From positions 1 to 13,333 of the forward strand of contig JAAYAV010000419.1 in NCBI GenBank assembly GCA_012719195.1: 13,333 nucleotides of DNA, read 5' to 3'. Below are positions 1 through 7,592 of the stretch, piece after piece. The DNA is from Anaerolineae bacterium. GTDB taxonomy: Bacteria > Chloroflexota > Anaerolineae > DRVO01. The stretch's first letter is position 1; the number at the start of each line of letters is the position of its first letter. The position numbers and the translations under genes were made by a program. The notes under the pieces were generated by a model. The model did not search any database, was not told where the DNA came from, and was given only the letters and a program-made list of their open reading frames with translations.

Positions 1-468
1 CCCCTGGCGGCGGTCAGCGAGGCTCTCTCCCGCGCCCTGGACCCTTCCGTGCAGATGGTGGTCATCTGCGGCCGCAATGAGTCGCTCCAGCGTCGGTTGC
101 GGGCCCGTGGCGGTTCGGCGCGCGTGCTGGGCTACGTCTCCGACATGCCCCACTGGCTCCGCGCCGCGGACGTACTGGTGACCAAGGCGGGCCCCAACGC
201 CCTGGCGGAGGCGATGGCCGAGGGGCTCCCCACCGTCATCATGTCCGCCCTGCCCGGGCAGGAGACTGACAACGTCACCTTCTTCACCCGTCGCGGCGCC
301 GCCATTTGGGCTCCCGATCCGGCTGAGGCGGCCCGCCAGGTCGCTCGCCTGTTGCGGCGCCCCGACGAGGCGCGCGCCCTGGGCGCACGAGCCCGGGCCT
401 CCTCCCGGCCGAATGCAGCCGACGAGATGGCGCGCCATCTCGACTCGCTGGCACGGGCGACGGCCTAG
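1..468 (+). CDS. Glycosyltransferase, GT28 / MGDG-synthase-like, C-terminal part (5' end outside window)
   Basis: The reading frame is open from the first base and ends at TAG 466-468, so about 155 C-terminal residues are visible. An ATG at 49 is internal and is not taken as the start. The fragment is the nucleotide-sugar-binding Rossmann half of a GT-B enzyme: a VVICGRN strand, then GYVSDMPHWLRAADVLVTKA, then a TKAGPNALAEAMAEGLP block with a GQETDN motif about 20 residues later. TKAGP..AEA...GLP plus GQE..N is the signature of the monogalactosyldiacylglycerol synthase and processive diacylglycerol glucosyltransferase group, related to MurG. Such enzymes transfer a sugar from UDP-sugar to diacylglycerol at the cytoplasmic membrane face. 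Acceptor specificity lies in the missing N-terminal half, so glycolipid synthesis is likely but unproven. The gene is convergent with the CLC gene and shares its stop-codon bases. Confidence 0.85.
   Translation, partial: PLAAVSEALSRALDPSVQMVVICGRNESLQRRLRARGGSARVLGYVSDMPHWLRAADVLVTKAGPNALAEAMAEGLPTVIMSALPGQETDNVTFFTRRGAAIWAPDPAEAARQVARLLRRPDEARALGARARASSRPNAADEMARHLDSLARATA
423..442. repeat. 20-bp perfect palindrome near convergent gene ends
   Basis: The 20 bases are their own reverse complement and can form an 8-bp stem with a CGCG loop. The palindrome lies inside the glycosyltransferase coding end and 23 bases past the stop codon of the minus-strand CLC gene. It could act as a weak transcription end or RNA-stabilising hairpin for the CLC message. 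There is no convincing U-run, so this is only a suggestion. Confidence 0.4.
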
Positions 469-2483
469 TCCGCCCGGCCGGCAAACACGCCGGCCACCGC
501 ATCGGCCGTCCCCGGACCGCACACCGCCATCACCTGGTCTTCCGGCATCAGCCGCAGATCGCCGCGCGGAATGAGAGAGGCGCCATCGCGCATAACGTGA
601 GCCAGGAGGCACCCCTCCGGCAACGCCAGTTCCGCCGGAGTGCGCCCCGCGGCGCGGCTCCCCTTCTCCACCGTCAGCACATGAACGGTGGCTCCCGGCA
701 GGTGGCGAAGCCGAGTGAGCGGGAAGCCCGCCGTCCGCTCCTGGCGCTCCAGAGTAGCCCGGTTGTAGGCCCTGATGATGTCCTCGCGACTGAGCAGCCC
801 CAGCAGGAGGCCTCCCCGATCGGCGTCCACCACCGGAAGCTGGCCGACGTCCCGTCCGCCCATACGCCGCAGTGCCTCGGAGACCGGCTCGTCCGGGCTG
901 GCGACCAGAACGTGCGCGGTGGCCACCTCTGCCGCCGTGAGCGGCTGCTCCGCTCCCGACTCCGCCGCCGCCTGTAGGTCCCGGGCGGTGACGATCCCAC
1001 ACAACCGGCCGGTCGCGTCCATCACCGGCAGGGCATGCTGACCGCTCGCCAACAGGGCCTCCCACAGCTGCGGCAGCGGCCAGTCTGTCTGCGCTCCGCT
1101 CACGCGGTGGTTCATCGCCTCGGCCACGGTGATCCCCTCCAACAGGTCCAGGTCGCGGCCCTGATGCAGGCGGACGCCTCGGCGGGCCAGGGCAGTGGCG
1201 TAGATGGAGTCGGCGTCGAGTCTCTGGCTCACCAGGGTACCGACCATGGTGGCCAACAGGAGCGGCAGCACCATGCGGTAGTCGCCCGTCATCTCGAAGA
1301 CGATCACCACGGCCATGACAGGGGTGCGGGCGGCCCCTGCGAACACCGCCGCCATGCCCACCAGGGCGTAGGCCCCCACCGGCGCCGTCGCTGCCGGCCA
1401 AAGGGCATTCACTGCCGCCCCAAAGAGCCCACCGAGCATCGCCCCCAAGTAGAGGCAGGGGGCGAATATGCCGCCCGATCCTCCCGATCCTAAGGTCAGC
1501 ACCGTCGCCACCAGCTTCCCCACCAGCAGGGCCAGCATCAGCGCCGGACCGAAGGCGCCTTGTAGGGCCGCCTCAATGGTGCCGTAGCCCACCCCGAGGG
1601 CCTGCGGCAGAGCCAAGCCGATTAGCCCTACGGCCAGGCCGCCCAGTGCCGGCCGCAACCATTTCGGCCCCTGAAGTCTGGCGAAAGCGTCGCCGGCGCG
1701 CCCCATCCCCCGAGACAGCCCCGCCGCGACCGGCGCCGACAGGAGCCCCAGCAAAGCATACAGAGGCAACTCGCCGGTACCGGCCGGGGTGTATGCCGGC
1801 ACGGCGAAGGCGGGACTGCTGCCGAGGAAGAGGGAGGCCACCGCCGCCGCCGTCACCGAGGAAACCACCACCGTACCCAGGTAGCGGGCGCTGAACTCTC
1901 CGAGAATGACCTCAAGCGAGAAGAGCACTCCGGCGATGGGGGCGTTGAAGGTAGCGGCAATGCCGCCGGCGGCGCCGCAGGCCACCAGGTTCTGCACCCG
2001 CTCATCGGAAAGGCCGAACAGCCGCCCCAGGCTCGAACCAATCCCGGCACCGATGTGGGCGATCGGACCCTCCGTCCCAGCCGAGCCGCCCGAGCCGAGA
2101 GACAGCGCCGAAGCGGCGGTTTTGGCCAGGGCCACCCGCCGGCGGATGCGACCGCCGCGTAGCGCCACCGCCTCCATGACCTCCGGAATGCCGCCACCCT
2201 GCGCCTCTGGGGCCACGTAGCGTCCAATCAGTCCCACCGCCAGGCCGCCCAGCGCCGGTGCCAGTACCAGAACGATGCCACCCAGCAGCGGCAGCGGAAC
2301 TGCGCCAGCGGTGCGCGTGACTACTTCGGCGGTGGCAGCGACGGCCCAGCGGAAAGCCACCGCCCCTAGACCCGCCGCCAGGCCGACTGCCAAGCCCAGC
2401 GCCATGAGCGTCACTTCCTCGGGCACCTGCCTCCTATCCAGAGCCCGGATCACGCGCCGGCCGCCGTTGCCTGCTGTTCCCAT
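465..2483 (-). CDS. CLC-family chloride channel/transporter with CBS pair and TrkA-C-like tail
   Basis: This is an integral membrane anion channel or Cl-/H+ antiporter. The chosen start is ATG 2483 (672 aa) because GAGG sits about 5 bases upstream. A GTG at 2543 would add 20 unconserved residues. Counted from ATG 2483, the membrane part holds GGGIP (96-100, the GSGIP position), GTEGP (136-140, keeping the gating glutamate E138), GIFAP (338-342) and a tyrosine (Y428) matching ClcA Y445. The internal proton glutamate of ClcA (E203) aligns with V192 in SLEVILGEF, as in the channel-type members. Two CBS domains follow (about 451-580), which in this family bind adenine nucleotides. A tail of about 80 residues (588-670) resembles the RCK_C/TrkA-C ligand domain. 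The gene converges on the glycosyltransferase and diverges from the M50-like gene. The family call is firm; channel versus exchanger is open. Confidence 0.93.
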   Translation of the reverse strand: MGTAGNGGRRVIRALDRRQVPEEVTLMALGLAVGLAAGLGAVAFRWAVAATAEVVTRTAGAVPLPLLGGIVLVLAPALGGLAVGLIGRYVAPEAQGGGIPEVMEAVALRGGRIRRRVALAKTAASALSLGSGGSAGTEGPIAHIGAGIGSSLGRLFGLSDERVQNLVACGAAGGIAATFNAPIAGVLFSLEVILGEFSARYLGTVVVSSVTAAAVASLFLGSSPAFAVPAYTPAGTGELPLYALLGLLSAPVAAGLSRGMGRAGDAFARLQGPKWLRPALGGLAVGLIGLALPQALGVGYGTIEAALQGAFGPALMLALLVGKLVATVLTLGSGGSGGIFAPCLYLGAMLGGLFGAAVNALWPAATAPVGAYALVGMAAVFAGAARTPVMAVVIVFEMTGDYRMVLPLLLATMVGTLVSQRLDADSIYATALARRGVRLHQGRDLDLLEGITVAEAMNHRVSGAQTDWPLPQLWEALLASGQHALPVMDATGRLCGIVTARDLQAAAESGAEQPLTAAEVATAHVLVASPDEPVSEALRRMGGRDVGQLPVVDADRGGLLLGLLSREDIIRAYNRATLERQERTAGFPLTRLRHLPGATVHVLTVEKGSRAAGRTPAELALPEGCLLAHVMRDGASLIPRGDLRLMPEDQVMAVCGPGTADAVAGVFAGRAD

Positions 2484-2553
2484 CACCCCCTCGGACACGG
2501 CGCTATCCCCACTCGCCGGTGGCCACCAGAATGGTGTTCTCACACTTTATCGG

Positions 2554-2583
2554 TTGTGACACTGCCTCTCCGCTGCCTATAAT
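2554..2583 (+). promoter_or_regulatory. Sigma-70-type promoter for the M50-like gene
   Basis: A perfect TATAAT lies at 2578-2583, with TTGTGA (4 of 6 matches to TTGACA) at 2554-2559 and an 18-bp spacer. The expected start of transcription, about 7 bases after the -10 box, is at or next to the GTG at 2590. No ribosome binding site precedes 2590 or the ATG at 2602. The sequence therefore predicts a leaderless or near-leaderless message. Confidence 0.65.
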
Positions 2584-2589
2584 CACCTT

Positions 2590-3780
2590 GTGCAGCACAC
2601 GATGAGCGACGCCAACAACACCGCCAGGCCGCCCGACCTGCCCCGCTGGGGTATTGGCGCTCGCGCTTGGCACCTGGGGAGGGTCGGCGCCACTGCTGTC
2701 TACATCGAGGCGAGCTGGCCCATCCTCGCGTTCCTGCTGGCCTGGACGCTGGCCTCCGGTCACGTCGCGGTGGATCAGCCCGGCTGGCCAGCCTGGCAGC
2801 GCTGGGGCGCCGGCCTCATCACCAGTGCGCTCTACTTCCTGCTGGTACTGCTTCAGGAGATCTCCTATCTGCGCGTGGCGGCCATGTTGGGCGAGAAACC
2901 CGACCGGTTGGTGCTCTACCCCTTCGGCCGCGCCTCTCAGGCAGGAGACCCTCCTCTCGGCACCGGTCCCGAGTTGCTGGTCACGCTGCTCGGCCCTCTG
3001 AGCGCAGTGGCCGTTTCTGCCCTGTGTTCTCTGGCCCAGCGCTGGGCCACGCCGGGGGTCCCTTTCGTGGCTGCCGTCTTCGAGTATAGCGCCTGGGCCG
3101 CCGGCCTCCAGGCCGTCTTCCGCCTGTTGCCCGGCTTGCCGCTGGATGGCGGCCGGCTGTTGCGGCTGGTGTGGTGGCGTCTCCGTAAGGACCTGCGCGG
3201 CGCCGGCCGCCTTGCGTCTCGCTCCGGCCAGACGCTGGCCTTCGCCCTCGTCGGCCTGGGGGCCTACTACCTGGTCCGCTCCGACTGGCTCAGCGGCCTC
3301 TGGCTTACCACCGCCGGCTGGCTCCTCCGCAACGCCGCCGTCTCCAGCCAGCGCCAGATTGTGGTGCGCGAGGTCATGGGCGACATCACCGCCGGCGGCA
3401 TTATGGAGCGCGAGTTCATCACCGTGGTGCCGGGCCTGGACGTGCGCCAGTTCGTGAACCGCTATGTTGCCCTGCAGCACCAGCATGCCTTCCCGGTGCT
3501 CAACGGCGACCAGCTGGTCGGCATCGTTTCCGCCAGCGACCTGGCGCGCGTGGAGCCCGAGCAGTGGGGCCGGACCAGCGTCGCCGATATCATGACCCCG
3601 GCCGGTAACCTGATCACCGTCGGCCCGGAAGCAGACGGCAACGTCATCCTGCAGCGGCTTGCGCAGCGAGACCTGCACCAGCTGCCGGTGGTGCAGGGAG
3701 ACCGTCTGGTGGGCCTGGTCAGCCGCAACGACGTGGTGCGCTACCTGCAGTGGCAGACGGACATGGGCATGTACAACTAG
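2590..3780 (+). CDS. M50 site-2-protease-like membrane protein with CBS pair, zinc site lost
   Basis: This 396-aa protein has the layout of bacterial site-2 protease family members with CBS domains: several hydrophobic segments (about 33-57, 74-92, 124-150, 157-180, 214-245) and two CBS domains (about 269-322 and 333-390). The downstream signature PGLPLDGGR (181-189), which supplies the third zinc ligand D186, is intact. The place of the catalytic HExxH reads QEISY (89-93, DNA 2854-2868), so both zinc-binding histidines are gone and only E90 remains. The usual Asn of FNLLP is Arg178. It is therefore probably not a protease and may be a membrane scaffold or nucleotide sensor. GTG 2590 could be the first codon of a leaderless message, and ATG 2602 is the alternative start. 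The gene is divergent from the CLC gene, another CBS membrane protein, across about 100 bp. The family is secure; the role is unknown. Confidence 0.85.
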   Translation: MQHTMSDANNTARPPDLPRWGIGARAWHLGRVGATAVYIEASWPILAFLLAWTLASGHVAVDQPGWPAWQRWGAGLITSALYFLLVLLQEISYLRVAAMLGEKPDRLVLYPFGRASQAGDPPLGTGPELLVTLLGPLSAVAVSALCSLAQRWATPGVPFVAAVFEYSAWAAGLQAVFRLLPGLPLDGGRLLRLVWWRLRKDLRGAGRLASRSGQTLAFALVGLGAYYLVRSDWLSGLWLTTAGWLLRNAAVSSQRQIVVREVMGDITAGGIMEREFITVVPGLDVRQFVNRYVALQHQHAFPVLNGDQLVGIVSASDLARVEPEQWGRTSVADIMTPAGNLITVGPEADGNVILQRLAQRDLHQLPVVQGDRLVGLVSRNDVVRYLQWQTDMGMYN

Positions 3781-3821
3781 GGTTCCGGCGCTCTGCCGGC
3801 GTTCGATCACGGAGGACAGGA

Positions 3822-3852
3822 AAGAGGCGCGCTCATGATGAGCGCGCCTCTT
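3822..3852. terminator. Bidirectional hairpin terminator between convergent genes
   Basis: Two 15-base arms (3822-3836 and 3838-3852) are perfect inverted repeats around one base. They form a practical 13-bp stem with a 5-base loop. The stem has an AA..TT base and a short T-rich flank on each side. It lies 41 bases past the stop of the M50-like gene and 22 bases past the stop of the OppC-like gene, so it can end transcription from both sides. Confidence 0.8.
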
Positions 3853-3874
3853 GGCTGGAGCTTCAGGAACCGCT

Positions 3875-5023
3875 CTACCGGGCGTAGGGATCGGCGGCGT
3901 CGCGCAGGCCGTCGCCCACGAAGTTGAAGGCGAGCACCGCCAGGACGATGAAGCCGCCCGGGAGCAACAGCCACGGCGCCTGGGCCACGACCCTCAGTTT
4001 CTGCGCCTCGTTCAGGATGACACCCCAGCTCACTGCCGGTGGGCGCATGCCCACCCCCAGGAAGCTAAGCGACGTCTCGCCCAGGATCATTCCCGGGATG
4101 GAGAGCGTCAGGTTGGCGATCAGGTAGCTCAGGAAGGAAGGCACCAGGTGCCGCACGATGATGCGCATCTCGCCGGCACCGGCCAACCGGGCCGCCATAA
4201 CGAAGTCCTCCTCACGGAGAGACAGGAAGCGTCCGCGCACCACGCGCGCCAGGCCCGTCCAGCCGATGAGCGAGAGGATCACCAGAATGGCGAAGTAGAT
4301 CTTCACGGGCGACCAGTACACCGGCATGGCCGCCGCCAGCGCCATCCACAACGGGATCGTGGGGATGGACTGTAGGAACTCAATGATACGCTGCACCACC
4401 GTGTCGATGATCCCGCCGTAGTACCCCGAGACACCGCCGATAAGTACTCCCAACACCAGGGAGATGACCACTCCGACGAACCCAACGGAGAGCGAGATCC
4501 GCGACCCGTGAATGATGCGCGAGAGCATGTCCCGCCCCATCCGGTCACTGCCCAACAAGAACAGGGATCTCTCTTCTCCCTCCAGGCCGAACAGGTGCGT
4601 GTCGCCCTCGATCAGCCCGAACATCTCGTACGGATCGCCCTTCACGAGGAACTGGACGCTGTAACGGACGCTCGTGTCCTCGGTGTAGGTCTTGGTGAGC
4701 GTGCGCGCATCCACCTGCTGCTCCAGGCCGTACACGAATGGGCGCAGGCTGAAGTTGCCGTCGGCATCTACGAAGTGAATCACGCGAGGGGGCACGAACA
4801 GCAGCTTAGTGTTCTGTTTGTTGTGGTCGTAGGGCGCGAAGAAGTCGGCGAAGATGGCCACCACATAAAGGGCGACCAGGACCAGCACGCTGAAGACGGC
4901 CAGCTTGTGCTTGCGGAAGCGCCAGTACATCAGCTTCCACTGCGAGGCCACGAAGACGGTCGCGGTGTCTTCGCGATCCGCAGCTTCCTGCCAGGTTCCG
5001 TTATCCAGGTTCTGTTCGGTCAT
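3875..5023 (-). CDS. ABC transporter permease, OppC/DppC type, with large periplasmic insert
   Basis: This is an inner-membrane subunit of a binding-protein-dependent importer, 382 aa against about 300 for ordinary OppC/DppC. The first membrane helix (about 41-63) ends in FFAPYD. An insert of about 90 residues (66-155, with RPFVYGL and FLVKGD stretches) separates it from the family block LGSDRMGRDMLSRIIHGSRI (157-176). The EAA loop that docks the ATPase is EEDFVMAARLAGAGEMRIIV (271-290). The insert is seen in the peptide-like importers that carry sugars, so it argues against a plain peptide transporter; that specificity is inference. ATG 5023 is chosen because GAGAGG lies 7 bases upstream. 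It is the last gene of the operon, 32 bases after the OppB-like gene and just before the terminator. No ATPase gene follows. Confidence 0.92.
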   Translation of the reverse strand: MTEQNLDNGTWQEAADREDTATVFVASQWKLMYWRFRKHKLAVFSVLVLVALYVVAIFADFFAPYDHNKQNTKLLFVPPRVIHFVDADGNFSLRPFVYGLEQQVDARTLTKTYTEDTSVRYSVQFLVKGDPYEMFGLIEGDTHLFGLEGEERSLFLLGSDRMGRDMLSRIIHGSRISLSVGFVGVVISLVLGVLIGGVSGYYGGIIDTVVQRIIEFLQSIPTIPLWMALAAAMPVYWSPVKIYFAILVILSLIGWTGLARVVRGRFLSLREEDFVMAARLAGAGEMRIIVRHLVPSFLSYLIANLTLSIPGMILGETSLSFLGVGMRPPAVSWGVILNEAQKLRVVAQAPWLLLPGGFIVLAVLAFNFVGDGLRDAADPYAR

Positions 5024-5055
5024 CGATCAGCCTCTCACTATCCTCATGGCCGCCG

Positions 5056-6042
5056 TTAGTCGCTCAGGCGAATGCGGGGGTCGAGAACGCCCAGGAGCAC
5101 GTCCGAAACCAGCGTTCCCAAGATGGTCAACACGCTCAACAGCATCAGGAAGCTGCCCGCGAGGTACATGTCCTGGCTCATGAGGGCATGTAGCAAGATA
5201 GGACCGGTAGTGGGAAGGCCGAGCACGATGGAGATGATGGTGGTACCGGAGATGAGGCCAGGGAGCGACCAGCCCACGGTGCTGACGAAGGGGTTCAGCG
5301 CCACACGCACCGGGTACTTAATGATCACTCTCGATTCCTTCAGGCCCTTGGCGCGCCCCGTCACCACATATGGCTTGCGGAGCTCGTCCAGCATCATGGC
5401 CCGCATGGTGCGGATGAGGCCGGCGCTACCGAGCAAGCCCAGAATCAGCACCGGCGTCACGGAGTGCTTGAGGAGGTCGATCACCTTCCCCACGCTCCAG
5501 GCCGCCTCGCGATACTCAGGTGAAAAGAGCCCGGTGATGTTGGTGCCCGTCTGCACGAACACGTACCACATCAGGACGAGGGCTACCAGGAACTGAGGGA
5601 TGGCCGCGCCTACGAAGGCGATGCCCGTGAAGAGGTAGTCGCCCACGCTGTACTGCTTGACGGCCGAGTACACCCCTACCGGGAAGGCGACGATCCAGTG
5701 GATGATCAAGCCCAGGAATGAGATGACGAACGTAAGCGCCATCGGCTCCTTAATGAGGTCCAGCACCGGCTTGTTCCACTCGAAGGACTGACCGAAGTCA
5801 CCCTTGAGGAGGTTCCCCATCCATTTGGCATATTGGACGTAGACCGGCTGTCCCAGGCCGTAGCGGACCCTGAGGGACTCGATGGTAGCCTGGTCCACCG
5901 TCTCGCCCGTACTGCTGAGTCTCGCGATGTACGAGGTCAGCCAGTCTCCCGGGGGCAGCTGGATGATCACGAACGTCACAATCGAGACCGCTATCAGTGT
6001 CGGGATCATGTAGATCAGCCGACGGAGGATATACCTGAACAT
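5056..6042 (-). CDS. ABC transporter permease, OppB/DppB type
   Basis: This 328-aa inner-membrane permease is the partner of the OppC-like protein. The N-terminus MFRYILRRLIYMIPTL is the typical OppB opening and its first membrane helix. A periplasmic segment with RYGLGQPVYVQYAKWMGNLL and GDFGQSF (about 60-86) is the binding-protein-dependent transport N-domain signature. Further helices follow at about 103-125, 137-162, 196-210, 257-278 and 295-320. The EAA docking loop is YVVTGRAKGLKESRVIIKYP (225-244), and the C-terminus ends LGVLDPRIRLSD. Length is normal for the family. GGGAGGG lies 6 bases before ATG 6042, giving a strong ribosome site. The gene lies 40 bases downstream of the degenerate amidohydrolase with no terminator between, so it is in the same operon. 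Substrate is not readable from the permease alone. Confidence 0.93.
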   Translation of the reverse strand: MFRYILRRLIYMIPTLIAVSIVTFVIIQLPPGDWLTSYIARLSSTGETVDQATIESLRVRYGLGQPVYVQYAKWMGNLLKGDFGQSFEWNKPVLDLIKEPMALTFVISFLGLIIHWIVAFPVGVYSAVKQYSVGDYLFTGIAFVGAAIPQFLVALVLMWYVFVQTGTNITGLFSPEYREAAWSVGKVIDLLKHSVTPVLILGLLGSAGLIRTMRAMMLDELRKPYVVTGRAKGLKESRVIIKYPVRVALNPFVSTVGWSLPGLISGTTIISIVLGLPTTGPILLHALMSQDMYLAGSFLMLLSVLTILGTLVSDVLLGVLDPRIRLSD

Positions 6043-6082
6043 CCACTTCCCTCCCGAGGGGACTTGAAGTAGCTACCCTGCC

Positions 6083-6835
6083 CTAGCCCTCGCCCAAGAA
6101 CCGGAGGGCATTGTCCCACAGTACCGCCTGCTTCTGGCTATCGTCGAGACCGGAACAGCGAACCCGCTCGAGGCACACATTAGCATATGACATGCCATGA
6201 TTGCTGCCGTGCATGAGGCGGCGAGTGTACCCCTCTGCCGCCAGTTGTTCGAGTGCCAGCCCAGTCTCAAAGCCGGAAAGATCGAGGTACAGATTGGGGC
6301 ACAGACTAAGCGCCGCGCGCACCTCATGCCACTGGCTGCGGTTGCCCCCCAGTGCGAGTACTCTCAGATCGGGGAACGACTGAGCGAACCCCTGCGCGTG
6401 CGCGACGCTTCCGCTCACCCAGGGAACACCCCGTACCGAGTTCAGCGACACCACCACCGGCCAGCCCTGCTCCCGGGCGACGCCCGCCAGAGACTCGGCG
6501 GCCGGTCCTGTCACCGGGTGGCGGAAGAACGCCGGCGCCAGACGCACCGCCCGGGTCCCCTGCTCCGCCCAGCGCGGCGCCAATTGCACCCAGCTCCCGC
6601 CGTCGTTCAGGTCCACCACCGGTACCGGGTGGAGGCGATCGGCGTGTCCGGCAACGGCGTCAAACAGGCTGCGGTTGCCGGCATCCGGTTCATGGATGCA
6701 AGCAGTCAGGTGCGACACTAGCCCGCGCTCGATGCCGAAGCGGTCCATGGCCCGCAACATCTCTGCGGCAGACTCTACGCCGATCGGGCGCCAGCCGAGC
6801 CGCCCTAGAATCAGGTTGGCGTCGAAAACGCTCAC
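6083..6835 (-). CDS. Amidohydrolase_2-like protein with all metal ligands replaced (probable pseudoenzyme)
   Basis: This 250-aa TIM-barrel protein is of the amidohydrolase-2 fold. The N-terminus FDANLILG (4-11) lines up with VDAHAHVG of the neighbouring gene, and the C-terminus LWDNALRFLG (239-248) lines up with LGGNILRLLG. Every canonical metal or catalytic position has changed: HxH has become N-L, the mid-barrel histidine is S130, the VGHSGG histidine is a glycine in LALGGN, and the GTD aspartate is N212 in HGSNHG. The fold is kept but classical metal-dependent hydrolysis should not work. The GTG start overlaps the stop of the intact amidohydrolase in a GTGA, which implies translational coupling and suggests a partner or regulatory subunit. 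An alternative is a different chemistry using the remaining histidines. Fold assignment is moderately sure; lack of activity is inferred. Confidence 0.78.
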   Translation of the reverse strand: MSVFDANLILGRLGWRPIGVESAAEMLRAMDRFGIERGLVSHLTACIHEPDAGNRSLFDAVAGHADRLHPVPVVDLNDGGSWVQLAPRWAEQGTRAVRLAPAFFRHPVTGPAAESLAGVAREQGWPVVVSLNSVRGVPWVSGSVAHAQGFAQSFPDLRVLALGGNRSQWHEVRAALSLCPNLYLDLSGFETGLALEQLAAEGYTRRLMHGSNHGMSYANVCLERVRCSGLDDSQKQAVLWDNALRFLGEG

Positions 6836-7569
6836 ACTCGCTCACCCAGTAGGCGAAGGATGTTGCCCCCCAGGATCAGCTCGCGCTCCGGCTCACTGAT
6901 CTCGGCCGCCCGTACCTGGGCCAGGCAATGCGATGGCTCGAGAAACGGGTTGTCGGTACCGTACACCACTCTCTGCGCACCCACCAGATCCACAAACGCC
7001 TCCACTCGACCAATGTCCGTGCAAGAGGCGCACACGTCGAGGAAGGTGTTGGGGACCGATGCCATGGTCTCGAGGCAGTCGGCCCAGGAGTATCCCCCCG
7101 AATGGCCGACGATGAAGCTCACCGCCGGGAACCGGCGAGCGGCGTTGACCAACTGCCCGACCTCGGCCGGGCTGAAGGTGTGCGCCAGGACGGGAACCAG
7201 GTACTCCTGTCCCTTGGCGTAGATGGGGTCGTAACGGCTGTCGTCGTAGTCGACGCTGTTGTGGGAGCGGTGGATCTTGATGCCCCGGAAGCCCTCGGAG
7301 CCCAGGTAGCGGTCCGCCTCCTGTAGCGAGGCCTCCCTTTCGCGTGGGCTGAGGACCACGAAGCCGAAGAGGCGGTCGGGGAACTGCCGCACTGCCTCCT
7401 GCGTGACTCGGTTGCCCGCCCGCATATCGCAGCGTAAGAAGCGGCTGGCCGAGGTGCAAGCGGCATCAACGCCGGCCCGATCCATCATGGCGATGGCATC
7501 GGCGACCGTCGGCCTAACCCCCTCCTCCGGCCAACTCACTCCCACATGGGCGTGGGCGTCAACGATCAC
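6832..7569 (-). CDS. Amidohydrolase family protein (PF04909-like, metal-dependent TIM barrel)
   Basis: This is a cytoplasmic metal-dependent hydrolase of 245 aa. The ligands expected of the amidohydrolase-2 family are present: HxH in VDAHAHVG (H6, H8), H100 in GIKIH, H130 in VLAHTF, H156 in IVGHSGG and D206 in YGTDNPF. The family includes lactonases, decarboxylases and hydratases acting on carboxylated or lactone substrates. A typical C-terminal LGGNILRLLG follows. The frame stays open upstream to 7686, but GTG 7569 is chosen: AGGAG lies 6 bases before it and the conserved domain starts at once. The GTGA overlap with the next gene couples the two. It sits between the binding protein and permease genes, so it probably acts on the imported compound or its product. 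The reaction cannot be named. Confidence 0.88.
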   Translation of the reverse strand: MIVDAHAHVGVSWPEEGVRPTVADAIAMMDRAGVDAACTSASRFLRCDMRAGNRVTQEAVRQFPDRLFGFVVLSPREREASLQEADRYLGSEGFRGIKIHRSHNSVDYDDSRYDPIYAKGQEYLVPVLAHTFSPAEVGQLVNAARRFPAVSFIVGHSGGYSWADCLETMASVPNTFLDVCASCTDIGRVEAFVDLVGAQRVVYGTDNPFLEPSHCLAQVRAAEISEPERELILGGNILRLLGERV

Positions 7570-7592
7570 GCAGTGCTCCTGCTGATACGGAT

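Noticed and set aside
2503..3810. A 435-codon minus-strand open frame opposite the M50-like gene
   Set aside because: The translation is Gln/His/Gly/Ala-rich and lacks any fold signature. The plus strand holds a clear CBS and M50-type protein with a promoter.
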